Source of the DNA: Olsenella sp. An285
Lineage (GTDB): Bacteria > Actinomycetota > Coriobacteriia > Coriobacteriales > Atopobiaceae
Direction of reading: 5' to 3'
Assembly (NCBI RefSeq): GCF_002159625.1
Contig: NZ_NFIZ01000006.1
Location: 97,075-161,074 of the forward strand
Length of the DNA stretch: 64,000 nt
The translations under genes were made by a program, and so were the position numbers. Position 1 is the first letter of the stretch; the number at the start of each line of letters is the position of its first letter. This document shows positions 25,638 through 33,978 of the stretch, in pieces. Below the pieces are notes generated by a model, which did no database searches, had not been told where the DNA came from, and was given only the letters and a program-made list of their open reading frames with translations.

Positions 25638-26309
25638 ATGGGCACTGGCGAGCGGGCGGAGGGCGAGAAGAACCTCGAGCTGCGGCGTGACGCCGAGGGC
25701 CTCGCGCTCGTGGGCGACGGCATGGTGCTGCGCGCGGACTTCGTGCGGCTTCTTCCTCGCCTGAGGCCGGACCGCCTGGGCAGGGAGCTGCTCGTCCGCG
25801 CCGCGCGCGTGCGTGGCGTCGAGGCGCCGAGCGCGGTGGACGCCACGGCCGGGCTGGGGGAAGACGCGCTGCTCCTTGCGGCGGCCGGCTTCGTGGTCAC
25901 GATGTTCGAGAAGGACCCGGTGATCGCCGCGATTCTGCGCGACGCCCTGGAGCGCGCGGCGCGGGTGCCGGAGCTTGCGCCCGTCGCGAAGCGCATGACG
26001 CTCGTGGAGGGCGACTCCGTTGCGGGCCTGCGCTACCTGGGCTTCTCGCCCGACGTCGTGTTTCTTGACCCCATGTTCCCCGAGCGGACCAAGAGCGCCG
26101 CGGTGAAGAAGAAGTTCCAGCTCCTGCACCATCTGGAAAGGCCGTGCGACAACGAGGAGGAGCTCGTGGAGGCCGCGCTCGCCGCCCGCCCGCGCAAGGT
26201 CGTGATCAAACGGCCGCCCAAGGGGCCGCTGCTCGCGGGGGCCAGGCCCAGTTACCAGGTCTCCGGCAAGGCCGTGCGCTACGACGTCTTGGTTCCGTCG
26301 CGCGACTGA
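25638..26309 (+). CDS. rsmJ: RsmJ-like 16S rRNA (guanine1516-N2) methyltransferase
   Basis: 223 residues. The class I SAM-binding loop is DATAGLGEDALLLAAAGF near 70-87, followed by FEKDPVIAAIL. The RsmJ block FLDPMFPERTKSAAVKKKFQ near 142-161 has the catalytic DPMFP motif, and the C-terminal KRPPKGPLL is also typical. RsmJ methylates G1516 of 16S rRNA in Proteobacteria, and is not widespread in actinobacteria. ATG 25638 is chosen over a TTG 18 bp upstream because GGGAGGGA lies 7 bp before it. The first codons carry the GCGAGAAGAAC motif. Confidence 0.85.
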   Translation: MGTGERAEGEKNLELRRDAEGLALVGDGMVLRADFVRLLPRLRPDRLGRELLVRAARVRGVEAPSAVDATAGLGEDALLLAAAGFVVTMFEKDPVIAAILRDALERAARVPELAPVAKRMTLVEGDSVAGLRYLGFSPDVVFLDPMFPERTKSAAVKKKFQLLHHLERPCDNEEELVEAALAARPRKVVIKRPPKGPLLAGARPSYQVSGKAVRYDVLVPSRD

Positions 26310-26345
26310 CGCCGTCGGGCACCCTCTCTGGCAGGGAGTCTCGTT

Positions 26346-26466
26346 TGTAGGGTACTTCGTCAGGGGATTCCCAAATACACTGCTTATGAATTCTGAGAAT
26401 TCCGCAGCTAGATCAATTGCTACTCCTCAGGTGATACTTGACGGGGCGCCCAGGAAATACCCTACA
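26346..26466 (+). ncRNA. Candidate structured RNA upstream of the GMP synthase gene
   Basis: In the 300-bp gap before guaA, TGTAGGGTA (26346-26354) pairs with TACCCTACA (26458-26466), CGTCA (26358-26362) with TGACG (26439-26443), and CTGC (26380-26383) with GCAG (26404-26407) around an inner GAATTC-TGA-GAATTC hairpin. The nested pairing and lower GC suggest a three-element RNA fold of about 120 nt. It does not match a purine riboswitch core that I can recognise. A -10-like TACAAT lies at 26568-26573, downstream, so the element may be a separate transcript or the 3' UTR of rsmJ. Confidence 0.4.
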
Positions 26467-26608
26467 CATGTGAGGGCCTCTCCGACGGCGCCGTCTTGCG
26501 GATGAGGTTTCGCCGGAGCGCGCGTGACCTCTGCGTTTGTCACGAAGTTCTCGTTATGCGGCCGCGGTACAATCGTCTTACCTGAAGCCCCGAGCAAAGG
26601 AGTCTCGC

Positions 26609-27595
26609 ATGGACCTTCCCAACAAGCGCCCGGACGACATGGCGCGCATCACCACCCCCGAGCTGGCGCAGGCCTTCATCGACGAGCAGGTCGAGGCCGT
26701 TCGCGCGCAGGTCGGCAACAAGAAGGTGCTTCTCGCCCTCTCCGGCGGCGTGGACTCCTCCGTGGTTGCGGCCCTGCTGATCAAGGCCATCGGCAAGCAG
26801 CTCATCTGCGTGCACGTCAACCACGGCCTCATGCGCAAGGGCGAGTCCGAGCAGGTCGTCGACGTCTTCAAGAACCAGATGGACGCCAACCTCGTCTACG
26901 TCGACGCCACCGACCGCTTCCTCGACCTGCTGGCCGGCGTGGCCGAGCCCGAGCGCAAGCGCAAGATCATCGGCGCCGAGTTCATCCGCGTCTTCGAGGA
27001 GGAGGCCCGCAAGGTCGCCGACGACGTCGACTTCCTCGCGCAGGGCACCATCTACCCGGACATCGTGGAGTCTGACGGCGTGAAGGCCCACCACAACGTG
27101 GGCGGCCTGCCCGATGACCTGCAGTTCGAGCTCGTCGAGCCCGTTCGGCTGCTCTTCAAGGACGAGGTTCGCGTGGTGGGTCGCGCCCTGGGCCTGCCCG
27201 AGGGCATGGTCGAGCGCCAGCCGTTCCCCGGCCCGGGCCTCGGCGTGCGCTGCCTCGGCGCCATCACCCGCGACCGCCTGGAGGCGCTGCGCGAGGCCGA
27301 CGCCATCCTGCGCGAGGAGTTTGCGGAGGCGGGCCTTGCCGGCAAGGTCTGGCAGTACTTCGTCGTGGTGCCGGACATGCGCGCCACCGGCGTGCGCGAC
27401 GGCAAGCGCGCCTATGACTGGCCGGCCATCATCCGCGCCGTCAACACCGTCGACGCGATGACCGCCACGGTCCCCGAGCTCGACTGGGCGCTTCTCAAGA
27501 AGATCACCGACCGAATCCTCGCCGAGGTGCCGGGCATCTGCCGCGTGACCTACGACCTCACGCCCAAGCCCGTCGGTACCATCGAGTGGGAGTAA
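26609..27595 (+). CDS. guaA: GMP synthase ATP-pyrophosphatase/dimerisation subunit without glutaminase domain
   Basis: 328 residues covering only the C-terminal two-thirds of usual GuaA (about 520 residues). Present are the PP-loop [17 protein letters not shown] near 50-66, the [19 protein letters not shown] block, HHNVGGLP, the dimerisation domain with [15 protein letters not shown], and the C-terminal VGTIEWE. It adenylates XMP and transfers ammonia to make GMP. The N-terminal glutamine amidotransferase domain is absent and no room exists for it upstream. ATG 26609 has AAAGGAG before it. A separate GuaAa-type glutaminase is expected elsewhere in the genome, as in archaea. Confidence 0.9.
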   Translation: MDLPNKRPDDMARITTPELAQAFIDEQVEAVRAQVGNKKVLLALSGGVDSSVVAALLIKAIGKQLICVHVNHGLMRKGESEQVVDVFKNQMDANLVYVDATDRFLDLLAGVAEPERKRKIIGAEFIRVFEEEARKVADDVDFLAQGTIYPDIVESDGVKAHHNVGGLPDDLQFELVEPVRLLFKDEVRVVGRALGLPEGMVERQPFPGPGLGVRCLGAITRDRLEALREADAILREEFAEAGLAGKVWQYFVVVPDMRATGVRDGKRAYDWPAIIRAVNTVDAMTATVPELDWALLKKITDRILAEVPGICRVTYDLTPKPVGTIEWE

Positions 27596-27654
27596 CTTTT
27601 AATAGAAAGATACATTATAGAACATAAATAATCTCTAGAATACGTTTTATTTTG

Positions 27655-27683
27655 GGGGCTCCGTTCAGCTGAGACGGAGCCCC
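27655..27683. terminator. Rho-independent-type terminator of guaA
   Basis: Arms GGGGCTCCGT (27655-27664) and ACGGAGCCCC (27674-27683) lie 60 bp after the guaA stop, following an AT-rich stretch (TACGTTTTATTTT) and leading into CTCGTT. Confidence 0.75.
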
Positions 27684-28045
27684 TCGTTCGGCCAATCGGA
27701 CCGCCGCGCGCCCTCCGGATGAAGTCGCGTCGCGGGTATTGCGGCCAGGGCGCGGATTCTGGAAGGCGCGTTGCGGTTTTGGGGCTCGTGGCATGCGAAG
27801 AGCTGCCCATGGCGGAGTCGCTAACGGGGAAAGCTGGTCGGCAGCGTGGGCGACCTGTGGTTCTTCTCGCCATTGAGGGGGTACGGGCACGCGCGTCGAG
27901 CAGATTCCGTGCCCTGGCCGATAATACGACGACGCTCTCCGAGGACTTTGTGCCCCAGCTGCCGATCTCATGACGCTCTGCCCCGCACCGGAACAAAGGA
28001 GAAGCTCGCGCGAAGTGAGGCCGAGCAAGACAGACGGGAGAACCG
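27684..28045. other. Intergenic region upstream of the acetyltransferase gene
   Basis: No gene is supported. It contains GGTTCTTCTCGCC at about 27859-27871, one of the recurrent GTTCTTCTCG sites, and GATAAT at about 27919-27924, which could be a -10 box. AAGGAGAAG near 28000 and GACGGGAG before 28046 are ribosome-binding-like. Confidence 0.4.
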
Positions 28046-28672
28046 ATGGACCTCGAGGAAGTCAGACGTCGAATGACCGACGGGCGCCTCTATGCCTGCA
28101 ACATCCCGGAGCTCTTTGAGGAGCAGGCACGATGCCGCGATCTTCTGGATGTCTACAACCGCCTACCGTTCGGCAGCATGGCAGAGCGAGACGAGCTGCT
28201 CGCGCGGATGGTTGCCGAGGCGGGCGAGGGCTGCATGATCGAGCCCCCGCTCCGCGCCAACTGGGGCGGGGCAAACCTGCACCTGGGCAATCGCGTGTAC
28301 GCCAACATGGGGCTCACGCTCGTGGACGACGCCGCCATCTATATCGGGGACGATGTGATGATTGGTCCCAACGTGACCATCTGCACGGGGACGCATCCCG
28401 TCTCGCCGCGTCTGAGGGCGATGCAGGCGCAGTACAACAAGCCCGTGCGCATCTGCGCGGGCGCATGGATTGGCGCCGGGTGCGTGCTGCTCCCGGGCGT
28501 GACCGTGGGCGAGGGTTCGGTTGTGGGCGCCGGAAGCGTGGTCACGCGCGACGTTCCCGCCGTGGTGGTGGCAGCCGGGAACCCGTGCCGCATCCTGCGC
28601 GCGATTGACGAGAAGGACGACCGCTCGTACGACCACGGCAAGGCGGCCGAGGGGCTCTGGTTCGATGAGTGA
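28046..28672 (+). CDS. Maltose/galactoside O-acetyltransferase family enzyme
   Basis: 208 residues. The N-terminal Mac domain (ELFEEQARCRDLLDVYNRLPF) precedes a left-handed beta-helix of hexapeptide repeats, with the characteristic NMGLTLVDDAAIYIGDDVMI and catalytic-site GTHPVSPRLR (His of the family), then GAWIGAGCVLLPGVTVGEGSVVGAGSVVTRDVP. These cytoplasmic trimers transfer acetyl from acetyl-CoA to sugar hydroxyls. The gene overlaps the following methyltransferase by 8 bp. Confidence 0.9.
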   Translation: MDLEEVRRRMTDGRLYACNIPELFEEQARCRDLLDVYNRLPFGSMAERDELLARMVAEAGEGCMIEPPLRANWGGANLHLGNRVYANMGLTLVDDAAIYIGDDVMIGPNVTICTGTHPVSPRLRAMQAQYNKPVRICAGAWIGAGCVLLPGVTVGEGSVVGAGSVVTRDVPAVVVAAGNPCRILRAIDEKDDRSYDHGKAAEGLWFDE

Positions 28673-29261
28673 CGCGGATGTCCGGCGAGACGTCGCGGTT
28701 GCCGGGCGCTCCCTCGAGCGCGCCGAGAAGAGCCGACATACCGCGGCCGGCGCGCATGACCCTACGGCGACGCCGTACTTCGTGCTGGAGGACCTCCTCG
28801 GCGCGGTGGGCCTCTCCGAGGGCTCGCATCTGCTGGACGTCGGCTGCGGCGCCGGGCGCGTGCTCGCGTACTTTGTGGAAGCCGGGCTGCCCGGGCGCGT
28901 GACGGGCGTTGAGCTGGACGCTTGGCTCGCGGCGGACGCTGCCGCATGGTCCGCGCGCTACGAGCGCGTGAACGTGGTGGCGGGCAGCGCGCTCGACCTG
29001 CCGCTCGCGGGATACACGCACGTCTACCTCTTCAACCCCTTTGACACTCCGGTGCTCGAGGCCTTCCTTGACAGGCTCGAGCGTGAGGCGGCTCGCCCCG
29101 TGACGCTCGTGCACATGTCCGACAACGGCGAGTGGCTCGCCTACCTGGGGCGCACTGGTTGGACCGTCCTTCGCGAGGGTTTCTTCGACCTGCCGGGGGA
29201 GACGGGTGACTGCCCGCAGCACTACACCGTCCGCCGCCTGCACAAAACGGGACGTGCCTGA
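28665..29261 (+). CDS. Class I SAM-dependent methyltransferase
   Basis: 198 residues from ATG 28665, which overlaps the end of the acetyltransferase gene. The SAM-binding motif is LLDVGCGAGRVLAYF near 46-60 and the acidic end of strand two is VTGVELDAWLA. The NPFDTP motif (near 120) is like the (N/D)PP(F/Y) motif of N-methyltransferases and of polyamine/rRNA methylases, but target is unknown. Its last codons and stop lie in the left arm of a palindromic repeat/terminator. Confidence 0.75.
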   Translation: MSDADVRRDVAVAGRSLERAEKSRHTAAGAHDPTATPYFVLEDLLGAVGLSEGSHLLDVGCGAGRVLAYFVEAGLPGRVTGVELDAWLAADAAAWSARYERVNVVAGSALDLPLAGYTHVYLFNPFDTPVLEAFLDRLEREAARPVTLVHMSDNGEWLAYLGRTGWTVLREGFFDLPGETGDCPQHYTVRRLHKTGRA

Positions 29262-29296
29262 AACGTGCAGAAAGTTGCACGTTTCAGGCACGTCCC
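29249..29296. repeat. Gene-end palindrome GGGACGTGCCTGAAACGTGCA with T tract
   Basis: The 21-bp perfect arms 29249-29269 and 29276-29296 flank GAAAGT and are followed by TTTTTT, so the element can act as an intrinsic terminator. The stop codon TGA (29259-29261) of the methyltransferase lies in the left arm. The module is shared with 20240-20323 and 52096-52115. Confidence 0.9.
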
Positions 29297-29406
29297 TTTT
29301 TAGGCAACCCTCTTGTCGTCAAATTGGCGTTGAGGGCGCACGTTCTTCTCGGCTGCTATGCTTAGCTGCGGATATTCACCCTGTCAACGCCGCGCAAGGG
29401 GGACCA

Positions 29407-30969
29407 ATGCTCAAGGACAACGCCATCTGGATGGGCGTGGGCGCCGAGCCCGAGAACAAGCCCGTAAGCCTTCTGCTCGACCAGGCCAACCGCCACGGCC
29501 TCATCGCCGGCGCATCCGGCACGGGCAAGACTGTGACGCTCAAGGTCATGGCGGAGGGCTTCTCCAAGGCGGGCGTCCCCGTCTTCATGGCCGACGTTAA
29601 GGGCGACATCACCGGTATGTGCGCCCCCGGCGAGGACACCGAGGACATGCAGAAGCGCATCAAGAAGTTCGGCCTCGAGGGCTTCACCTACGAGGGCTGC
29701 CCCGTGCGCCTGTGGGACATGCTCGGTGGTCAGGGCATTCCCGTGCGCATCACGATCTCTGGCATGGGCCCCTCGCTCCTCTCGCGCCTGCTCGGGCTCA
29801 CCGAGGTCCAGGAGGGCGTGCTCGACATCGTCTTTCGTATTGCGGACGACAAGAACCTCCTGCTCATTGGCCTCAAGGACCTGCGCTCGATGCTCAACTA
29901 CGTGGCGGAGAACGCCAGGGAGTACGAGACCACCTACGGCAAGGTCTCCGGCCAGTCCGTGGGCGCCATCCTGCGCAAGCTCATCTCCATCGAGGACGAG
30001 GGCGGCGACGTCTTCTTTGGCGAGCCGGCGCTCGACCTCTCCGAGTGGTTCGCGTGTGCGCCCAACGGCCAGGGCTACGTGAACGTCCTCAACGCCGCCA
30101 AGCTCATCCAGAGCCCGCAAATCTACGCGATGTTCCTGCTCTGGATGCTCTCCGAGCTCTTTGACACCCTGCCCGAGGCCGGCGACCTGGACAAGCCCAA
30201 GTTCGCCTTCTTCTTTGACGAGGCGCACCTGCTCTTCAACGACATGCCGGGCGAGCTGCTCGACAAGATCGTGCAGGTCGTGAAGCTCATCCGCTCCAAG
30301 GGCGTGGGCGTCTACTTCATCACGCAGAGCCCGAGCGACATCCCTGACGAGGTGCTCGCCCAGCTCTCCAACCGCGTGCAGCACGGCCTGCGCGCCTACA
30401 CGCCGGCCGAGCAGAAGGCCGTGCGCGCCGCGGCCGAGTCCTTCCGCGAGAACCCCGCGTTCAAGAGCGAGGACGTCATCCTGGAGCTGGGCACCGGCGA
30501 GGCGCTGGTGAGCTTCCTCAACGAGGACGGCCAACCCGAGGTTGTGGAGCGCGCCAAGATCCTGCCGCCGCAGTGCCTCATGGCCGCGGCGCCGGAGTCC
30601 GACCTCAAGGCCGCGCTTGACGCCCAGGCAGACCTCATGGCCAAGTACGGCGATGCTGTCGATCGTGAGAGCGCCTTCGAGCAGCTGGAGGAGGAGGCCG
30701 AGAAGGACGAGGAGGCTGAGCGCCTTGCCGAGGAGCGTGCCGCCCTCGAGAAGGAGCGCGCCGAGCTCGAGAAGCTGAGGGCGAAGGAGGCCGCCAAGGC
30801 CGAGCGAGAGGCGGAGAAGGCAGCCGAGCGTGAGGCCCGCGCGCGAGAGAAGCAGCAGGAGCAGATGATGAAGGGCCTCGGCAAGATCGCCGGCCAGATC
30901 TTTGGCACCTTTGGCCGCGAGGCCACGCGCCAGATCACCCGCAACCTCTTCGGCGGTCGCCGCCGCTAG
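29407..30969 (+). CDS. DUF853/HerA-like P-loop ATPase
   Basis: 520 residues. Start ATG 29407 gives the usual N-terminus. The P-loop is IAGASGTGKTVTLKVMAE near 32-49; the DUF853-specific FMADVKGDITGM follows; Walker B is FAFFFDEAHLLFND near 260-273; an arginine-containing motif is VYFITQSPSDIPDEVL...LSNRVQHGLRAYTP. The C-terminal 130 residues form a highly charged coiled coil (E/K/R/A-rich) that ends in a short basic tail. The family (YjgR) is HerA/FtsK-like; its function is not established. GTTCTTCTCG lies 65 bp upstream of the start. Confidence 0.85.
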   Translation: MLKDNAIWMGVGAEPENKPVSLLLDQANRHGLIAGASGTGKTVTLKVMAEGFSKAGVPVFMADVKGDITGMCAPGEDTEDMQKRIKKFGLEGFTYEGCPVRLWDMLGGQGIPVRITISGMGPSLLSRLLGLTEVQEGVLDIVFRIADDKNLLLIGLKDLRSMLNYVAENAREYETTYGKVSGQSVGAILRKLISIEDEGGDVFFGEPALDLSEWFACAPNGQGYVNVLNAAKLIQSPQIYAMFLLWMLSELFDTLPEAGDLDKPKFAFFFDEAHLLFNDMPGELLDKIVQVVKLIRSKGVGVYFITQSPSDIPDEVLAQLSNRVQHGLRAYTPAEQKAVRAAAESFRENPAFKSEDVILELGTGEALVSFLNEDGQPEVVERAKILPPQCLMAAAPESDLKAALDAQADLMAKYGDAVDRESAFEQLEEEAEKDEEAERLAEERAALEKERAELEKLRAKEAAKAEREAEKAAEREARAREKQQEQMMKGLGKIAGQIFGTFGREATRQITRNLFGGRRR

Positions 30970-30985
30970 GCTGGACGTGACAGGG

Positions 30986-31037
30986 GGATGGGGTAGGCTG
31001 ACAAACTACCCGTCCCCTTTGTCGGCCTACCCCGTCA
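30986..31037. repeat. Convergent gene-end quasi-palindrome
   Basis: Arms 30986-31005 and 31018-31037 (two mismatches) around CTACCCGTCCCC. It contains GACAAACTACCCGTCCCC, a variant of the module in the 106-bp palindrome at 45839-45944. It is shared by the DUF853 and YitT gene ends and could terminate both. Confidence 0.8.
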
Positions 31038-31040
31038 GCG

Positions 31041-31880
31041 CTACGCTCGGCGCTTGAGGTCGCGCTCGCGCATCTCGCTCACCTCGGAGATGACCCAGAA
31101 TGCCGCAGGGTCCACGTCGGTAATCATCTCGCGGATGGCCCAGAGCTTGCGTCGGGGTATCACGCTGAGCAGCGCCCGGCCTTCCTGGCGCGTGTAGCCC
31201 TGCTCGACGGGTATCACGGTGACGCCCGCATCCTGCTCGCCCATGATCTTCTCGCGAATCCTTTCGTGCTCGGAGGAGAAAATGAGCAGCTGGACCTGCG
31301 AGCGGCCCATGACCATGACCCGGTTCATCACGATGGTGAGCAGCGTGAGGGAGAGCACGCCCAGGAGCGTTTGCTCGAAGTTGGAGAAGGGGATCTGCCC
31401 CGCTATGACGCAGGCGTCGATCGACCAGAGCAGCGCCGAGACGCTGGCGTGCAGGTATTTGTGCGCAACAAGGGCGATGACGTCGCTGCCGCCCGTCGAG
31501 CCGCCCGCGCGCAGGATGAGCCCGGCGCCCGCGCCCATGAGAGCTCCGGCGCAGACGGCGGCGAGCATGGGTTCCTGGGTGAGCTGGTCGAGGGGGAGCG
31601 TCTCGAGGACGGACATGGCAAGCGGGTAGGCGATCGTGCTGAAGATGGTCGACGCCGCGAACGAGCGTCCCAGGAAGGCCGCGCCCAGCAGGAAGAGCGC
31701 GACGTTGATGACAAACACCACGAGCGACAGGGGCAGGGGAGCGGCGTGCGTGACTATCAGCGCGATGCCGGTCGACCCTCCGAGCACGAGCCCGTGCGGA
31801 ACGATGAAGCAGGTGACGGCAAGCGCCACGAGCAGGTTGCCGAGCGCCAGCGACGCCACCTTGATCAGCTTGTGCGACAT
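31041..31880 (-). CDS. YitT family membrane protein (DUF161-DUF2179)
   Basis: 279 residues. Five to six membrane segments in residues 1-190 contain the family signatures PHGLVLGGSTGIALIV and LRAGGSTGGSDVIALVAHKYL. The C-terminal DUF2179 domain (EQDAGVTVIPVEQGYTRQEGRALLSVIPRRKLWAIREMI) is cytoplasmic. Function unknown; a transporter role is commonly suggested. The start at 31880 is chosen because GGAGAG precedes it. A palindromic repeat covers the sequence just upstream, separating it from the LysR gene. Confidence 0.9.
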   Translation of the reverse strand: MSHKLIKVASLALGNLLVALAVTCFIVPHGLVLGGSTGIALIVTHAAPLPLSLVVFVINVALFLLGAAFLGRSFAASTIFSTIAYPLAMSVLETLPLDQLTQEPMLAAVCAGALMGAGAGLILRAGGSTGGSDVIALVAHKYLHASVSALLWSIDACVIAGQIPFSNFEQTLLGVLSLTLLTIVMNRVMVMGRSQVQLLIFSSEHERIREKIMGEQDAGVTVIPVEQGYTRQEGRALLSVIPRRKLWAIREMITDVDPAAFWVISEVSEMRERDLKRRA

Positions 31881-31889
31881 GACTCTCCG

Positions 31890-31924
31890 TAACATGACAA
31901 AGGGACTGTCCCTTTGTCATGTTA
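31890..31924. repeat. Gene-end palindrome TAACATGACAAAGGGA
   Basis: Perfect 16-bp arms (31890-31905, 31909-31924) around CTG. It contains the stop codon of the LysR gene (31917-31919) and is a near-copy of 19393-19427. Confidence 0.9.
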
Positions 31925-32792
31925 TCCATTCGCGGAGGAGGGAGCGATAGCGATCGGCATAGCGGCTGCCGCGCTGCCAGATGAGGCTGAAGTCGTGCTC
32001 GACGGCAAAGTCTGCCGGCGTGACGTCTGCCAGCGCTCCGCGCGCAAGCTCCGCCTCCGCCGCGACGCGGTACATGAAGCTCACGCCCGCGCCGGCGGCA
32101 ACGCACGCCTTGATCGTGGGGATGCTCGCGAGCTCGATGGCGCCGGCGAAGTCGTCGACTGAGAGGTCGCGCGCCGCAAGGTGTCGCTCCAGGATCTCGC
32201 GCGTGCCCGAGCCCGGCTCGCGAAGAACGAGCCGCTGGTCGAGAAGGTAGGTGATGCTCGCGGTCTGCTCTCCGGAGGCGGCGACTGCCAGGTATGGCTC
32301 GCGCGAGAAGATCGCGCTCTCGAAGGCCCCACGGTCGAAATAGCCCTCCACCAGGGCGAAGTCAATCTCCCCGGCATCTATGAGCGCAACCAGCTCGGCC
32401 GTGTTGCCCGTCCGCATGAGGACGTGCTCGCCCGGGTGCCGCACGAGATGGCGAGCCAGCAGCCGCGGCGCCACGTAGTCCGCGATGGTTCTCGTGCAGC
32501 CGAGGCGCAGGGGCGGGCGCGCGTCCTTCTCGCCCCGCAGGGAGTCGAGCTCGGCGCGCAGCCGCGCCTCGTCGTTTCTCTCTGCGTCGAGCGCCTGGTA
32601 GAGCAGACGCCCGGCATCGGTGGGCTCCACGCCGCGGCCGGTCTTGGAGAAGAGGGTGCAGCCGTAGTGCGCCTCGAGCTGTCTGATGTGCTGCGACACT
32701 GCGGGCTGGGTGACGTGCAGCTCCTCCGCCGCTCTCGTGAAGCTGCCGGCGCGGACCACGGCAAGAAACGTGTGCGCGCGATAGTCCAGCAT
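31917..32792 (-). CDS. LysR family regulator, CysB/YeiE-like, divergent from yeiH
   Basis: 291 residues from ATG 32792, preceded by GGAGG. N-terminal winged helix-turn-helix: HTFLAVVRAGSFTRAAEELH VTQPAVSQHIRQLE, and a LysR substrate domain with RLGCTRTIADYVAPRLLA. It is divergent from a YeiH-type transporter with a perfect inverted repeat between them, the classic LysR-target layout. In Enterobacteria YeiE adjoins YeiH, and YeiE responds to sulfite; the same ligand class is plausible here. Confidence 0.9.
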   Translation of the reverse strand: MLDYRAHTFLAVVRAGSFTRAAEELHVTQPAVSQHIRQLEAHYGCTLFSKTGRGVEPTDAGRLLYQALDAERNDEARLRAELDSLRGEKDARPPLRLGCTRTIADYVAPRLLARHLVRHPGEHVLMRTGNTAELVALIDAGEIDFALVEGYFDRGAFESAIFSREPYLAVAASGEQTASITYLLDQRLVLREPGSGTREILERHLAARDLSVDDFAGAIELASIPTIKACVAAGAGVSFMYRVAAEAELARGALADVTPADFAVEHDFSLIWQRGSRYADRYRSLLREWIT

Positions 32793-32812
32793 ACGGCCTC
32801 CTAAAGCAAAGA

Positions 32813-32836
32813 ATTGCTTATGAAGACATAAGCAAT
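32813..32836. promoter_or_regulatory. LysR operator between the regulator and yeiH
   Basis: The perfect inverted repeat ATTGCTTAT-GAAGAC-ATAAGCAAT matches the LysR-box style (T-N11-A within a dyad). It sits 21 bp upstream of the LysR start and 74 bp upstream of the yeiH start. Confidence 0.8.
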
Positions 32837-32909
32837 AGGTGGGAATCAATTATAACCGCTGGAAGTAGGCTATATCTCGTCGAAACAAGCGAGGAGAGGA
32901 CGTCTGCGC

Positions 32910-33944
32910 ATGGAGCTTATCAAGGACTTTGGAAAGACGTGGAGGGGCGTGCTGTTTGCGCTGGTCATCGCCGTGCCGGCATGGCTTCTGGGCAAGCAGT
33001 TCGAGGTCGTGGGAGGCCCGGTCTTCGCCATCCTCCTGGGCATGGTGCTCGCCTTGCTGGTGCCGGCCGAGAAGGGCGAGCCGCTTGCCGCCGGCATCAA
33101 GTTCACGTCCAAGAAGGTGCTTCAGTACGCCGTCATTCTGCTGGGCTTTGGCCTCAACCTGGCGCAGATCGCGCAGGTGGGCATGACGTCGCTGCCCATC
33201 ATCGTCTCCACCATCGCCACCTCGCTCGTGGTGTCCTTCGTGCTGTGCCGGGCACTCAACATCCCGGGAAAGATCTCCACGCTCATTGGCGTGGGATCCT
33301 CCATCTGCGGTGGGTCGGCCATCGCGGCCACGGCGCCCGTGATCGAGGCGGACGACGAGGAGATCGCCCAGGCCATCAGCGTGATCTTCCTCTTCAACGT
33401 GATCGCCGCGCTCGTGTTCCCCACGCTCGGCGGGGCGCTGGGGCTCACGAACGAGGGCTTCGGGCTCTTTGCGGGCACCGCGGTGAACGACACCTCCTCC
33501 GTCACCGCCGCCGCTGCCGCCTGGGACGGCATGCACCCCGGCGCCAACACGCTCGACTCCGCCACCATCGTGAAGCTCACGCGCACGCTGGCCATCATCC
33601 CCATCACGTTGGCGCTGGCGTTCTGGCAGGTGCGTCAGGCCCGCCGCGCGGGCGGGGAGGCCAAGAGCACCTTCAGCCTGCGTCGCGCCTTTCCGTTCTT
33701 CATCGTGTTCTTTGTGCTGGCGAGCGTCGTGACCACTGTCTTTGCGCTGCCTGCTGCCGTGACCGCCCCCATCAAGGAGCTCTCCAAGTTCTTCATCGTC
33801 ATGGCCATGGCGGCGATCGGCTTCAACACCAACATCGTCAAGCTCGTGCGTACGGGCGGCAAGCCCATCCTCATGGGCCTCTGCTGCTGGGTCGCCATCG
33901 CATGTGTGAGCCTGGGCATGCAGCACGTCCTCGGCATCTGGTAG
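32910..33944 (+). CDS. yeiH: YeiH/UPF0324 family putative sulfate/sulfite exporter
   Basis: 344 residues with about 10 membrane segments. Family blocks are [59 protein letters not shown] and [17 protein letters not shown]. Family members (PSE) are linked to export of sulfate or sulfite. Divergent from a LysR gene over a conserved operator. In this window an arylsulfate sulfotransferase also occurs (48935), so sulfur-oxyanion handling is a theme. The stop TAG directly precedes a palindromic repeat. Confidence 0.9.
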   Translation: MELIKDFGKTWRGVLFALVIAVPAWLLGKQFEVVGGPVFAILLGMVLALLVPAEKGEPLAAGIKFTSKKVLQYAVILLGFGLNLAQIAQVGMTSLPIIVSTIATSLVVSFVLCRALNIPGKISTLIGVGSSICGGSAIAATAPVIEADDEEIAQAISVIFLFNVIAALVFPTLGGALGLTNEGFGLFAGTAVNDTSSVTAAAAAWDGMHPGANTLDSATIVKLTRTLAIIPITLALAFWQVRQARRAGGEAKSTFSLRRAFPFFIVFFVLASVVTTVFALPAAVTAPIKELSKFFIVMAMAAIGFNTNIVKLVRTGGKPILMGLCCWVAIACVSLGMQHVLGIW

Positions 33945-33945
33945 C

Positions 33946-33978
33946 TCTGTTAATTGGGGACAGTCCCCAATTAACAGA
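33946..33978. repeat. Gene-end palindrome TCTGTTAATTGGGGA
   Basis: Perfect 15-bp arms (33946-33960 and 33964-33978) around CAG. It contains the stop codon of the convergent flavodoxin gene (33971-33973) and is 1 bp from the yeiH stop, so it is a shared bidirectional terminator candidate. Confidence 0.9.

Noticed and set aside
26346..26466. Purine riboswitch before guaA
   Set aside because: The conserved core and loop-loop sequences of purine aptamers are not seen, so I only report an undefined structured element.
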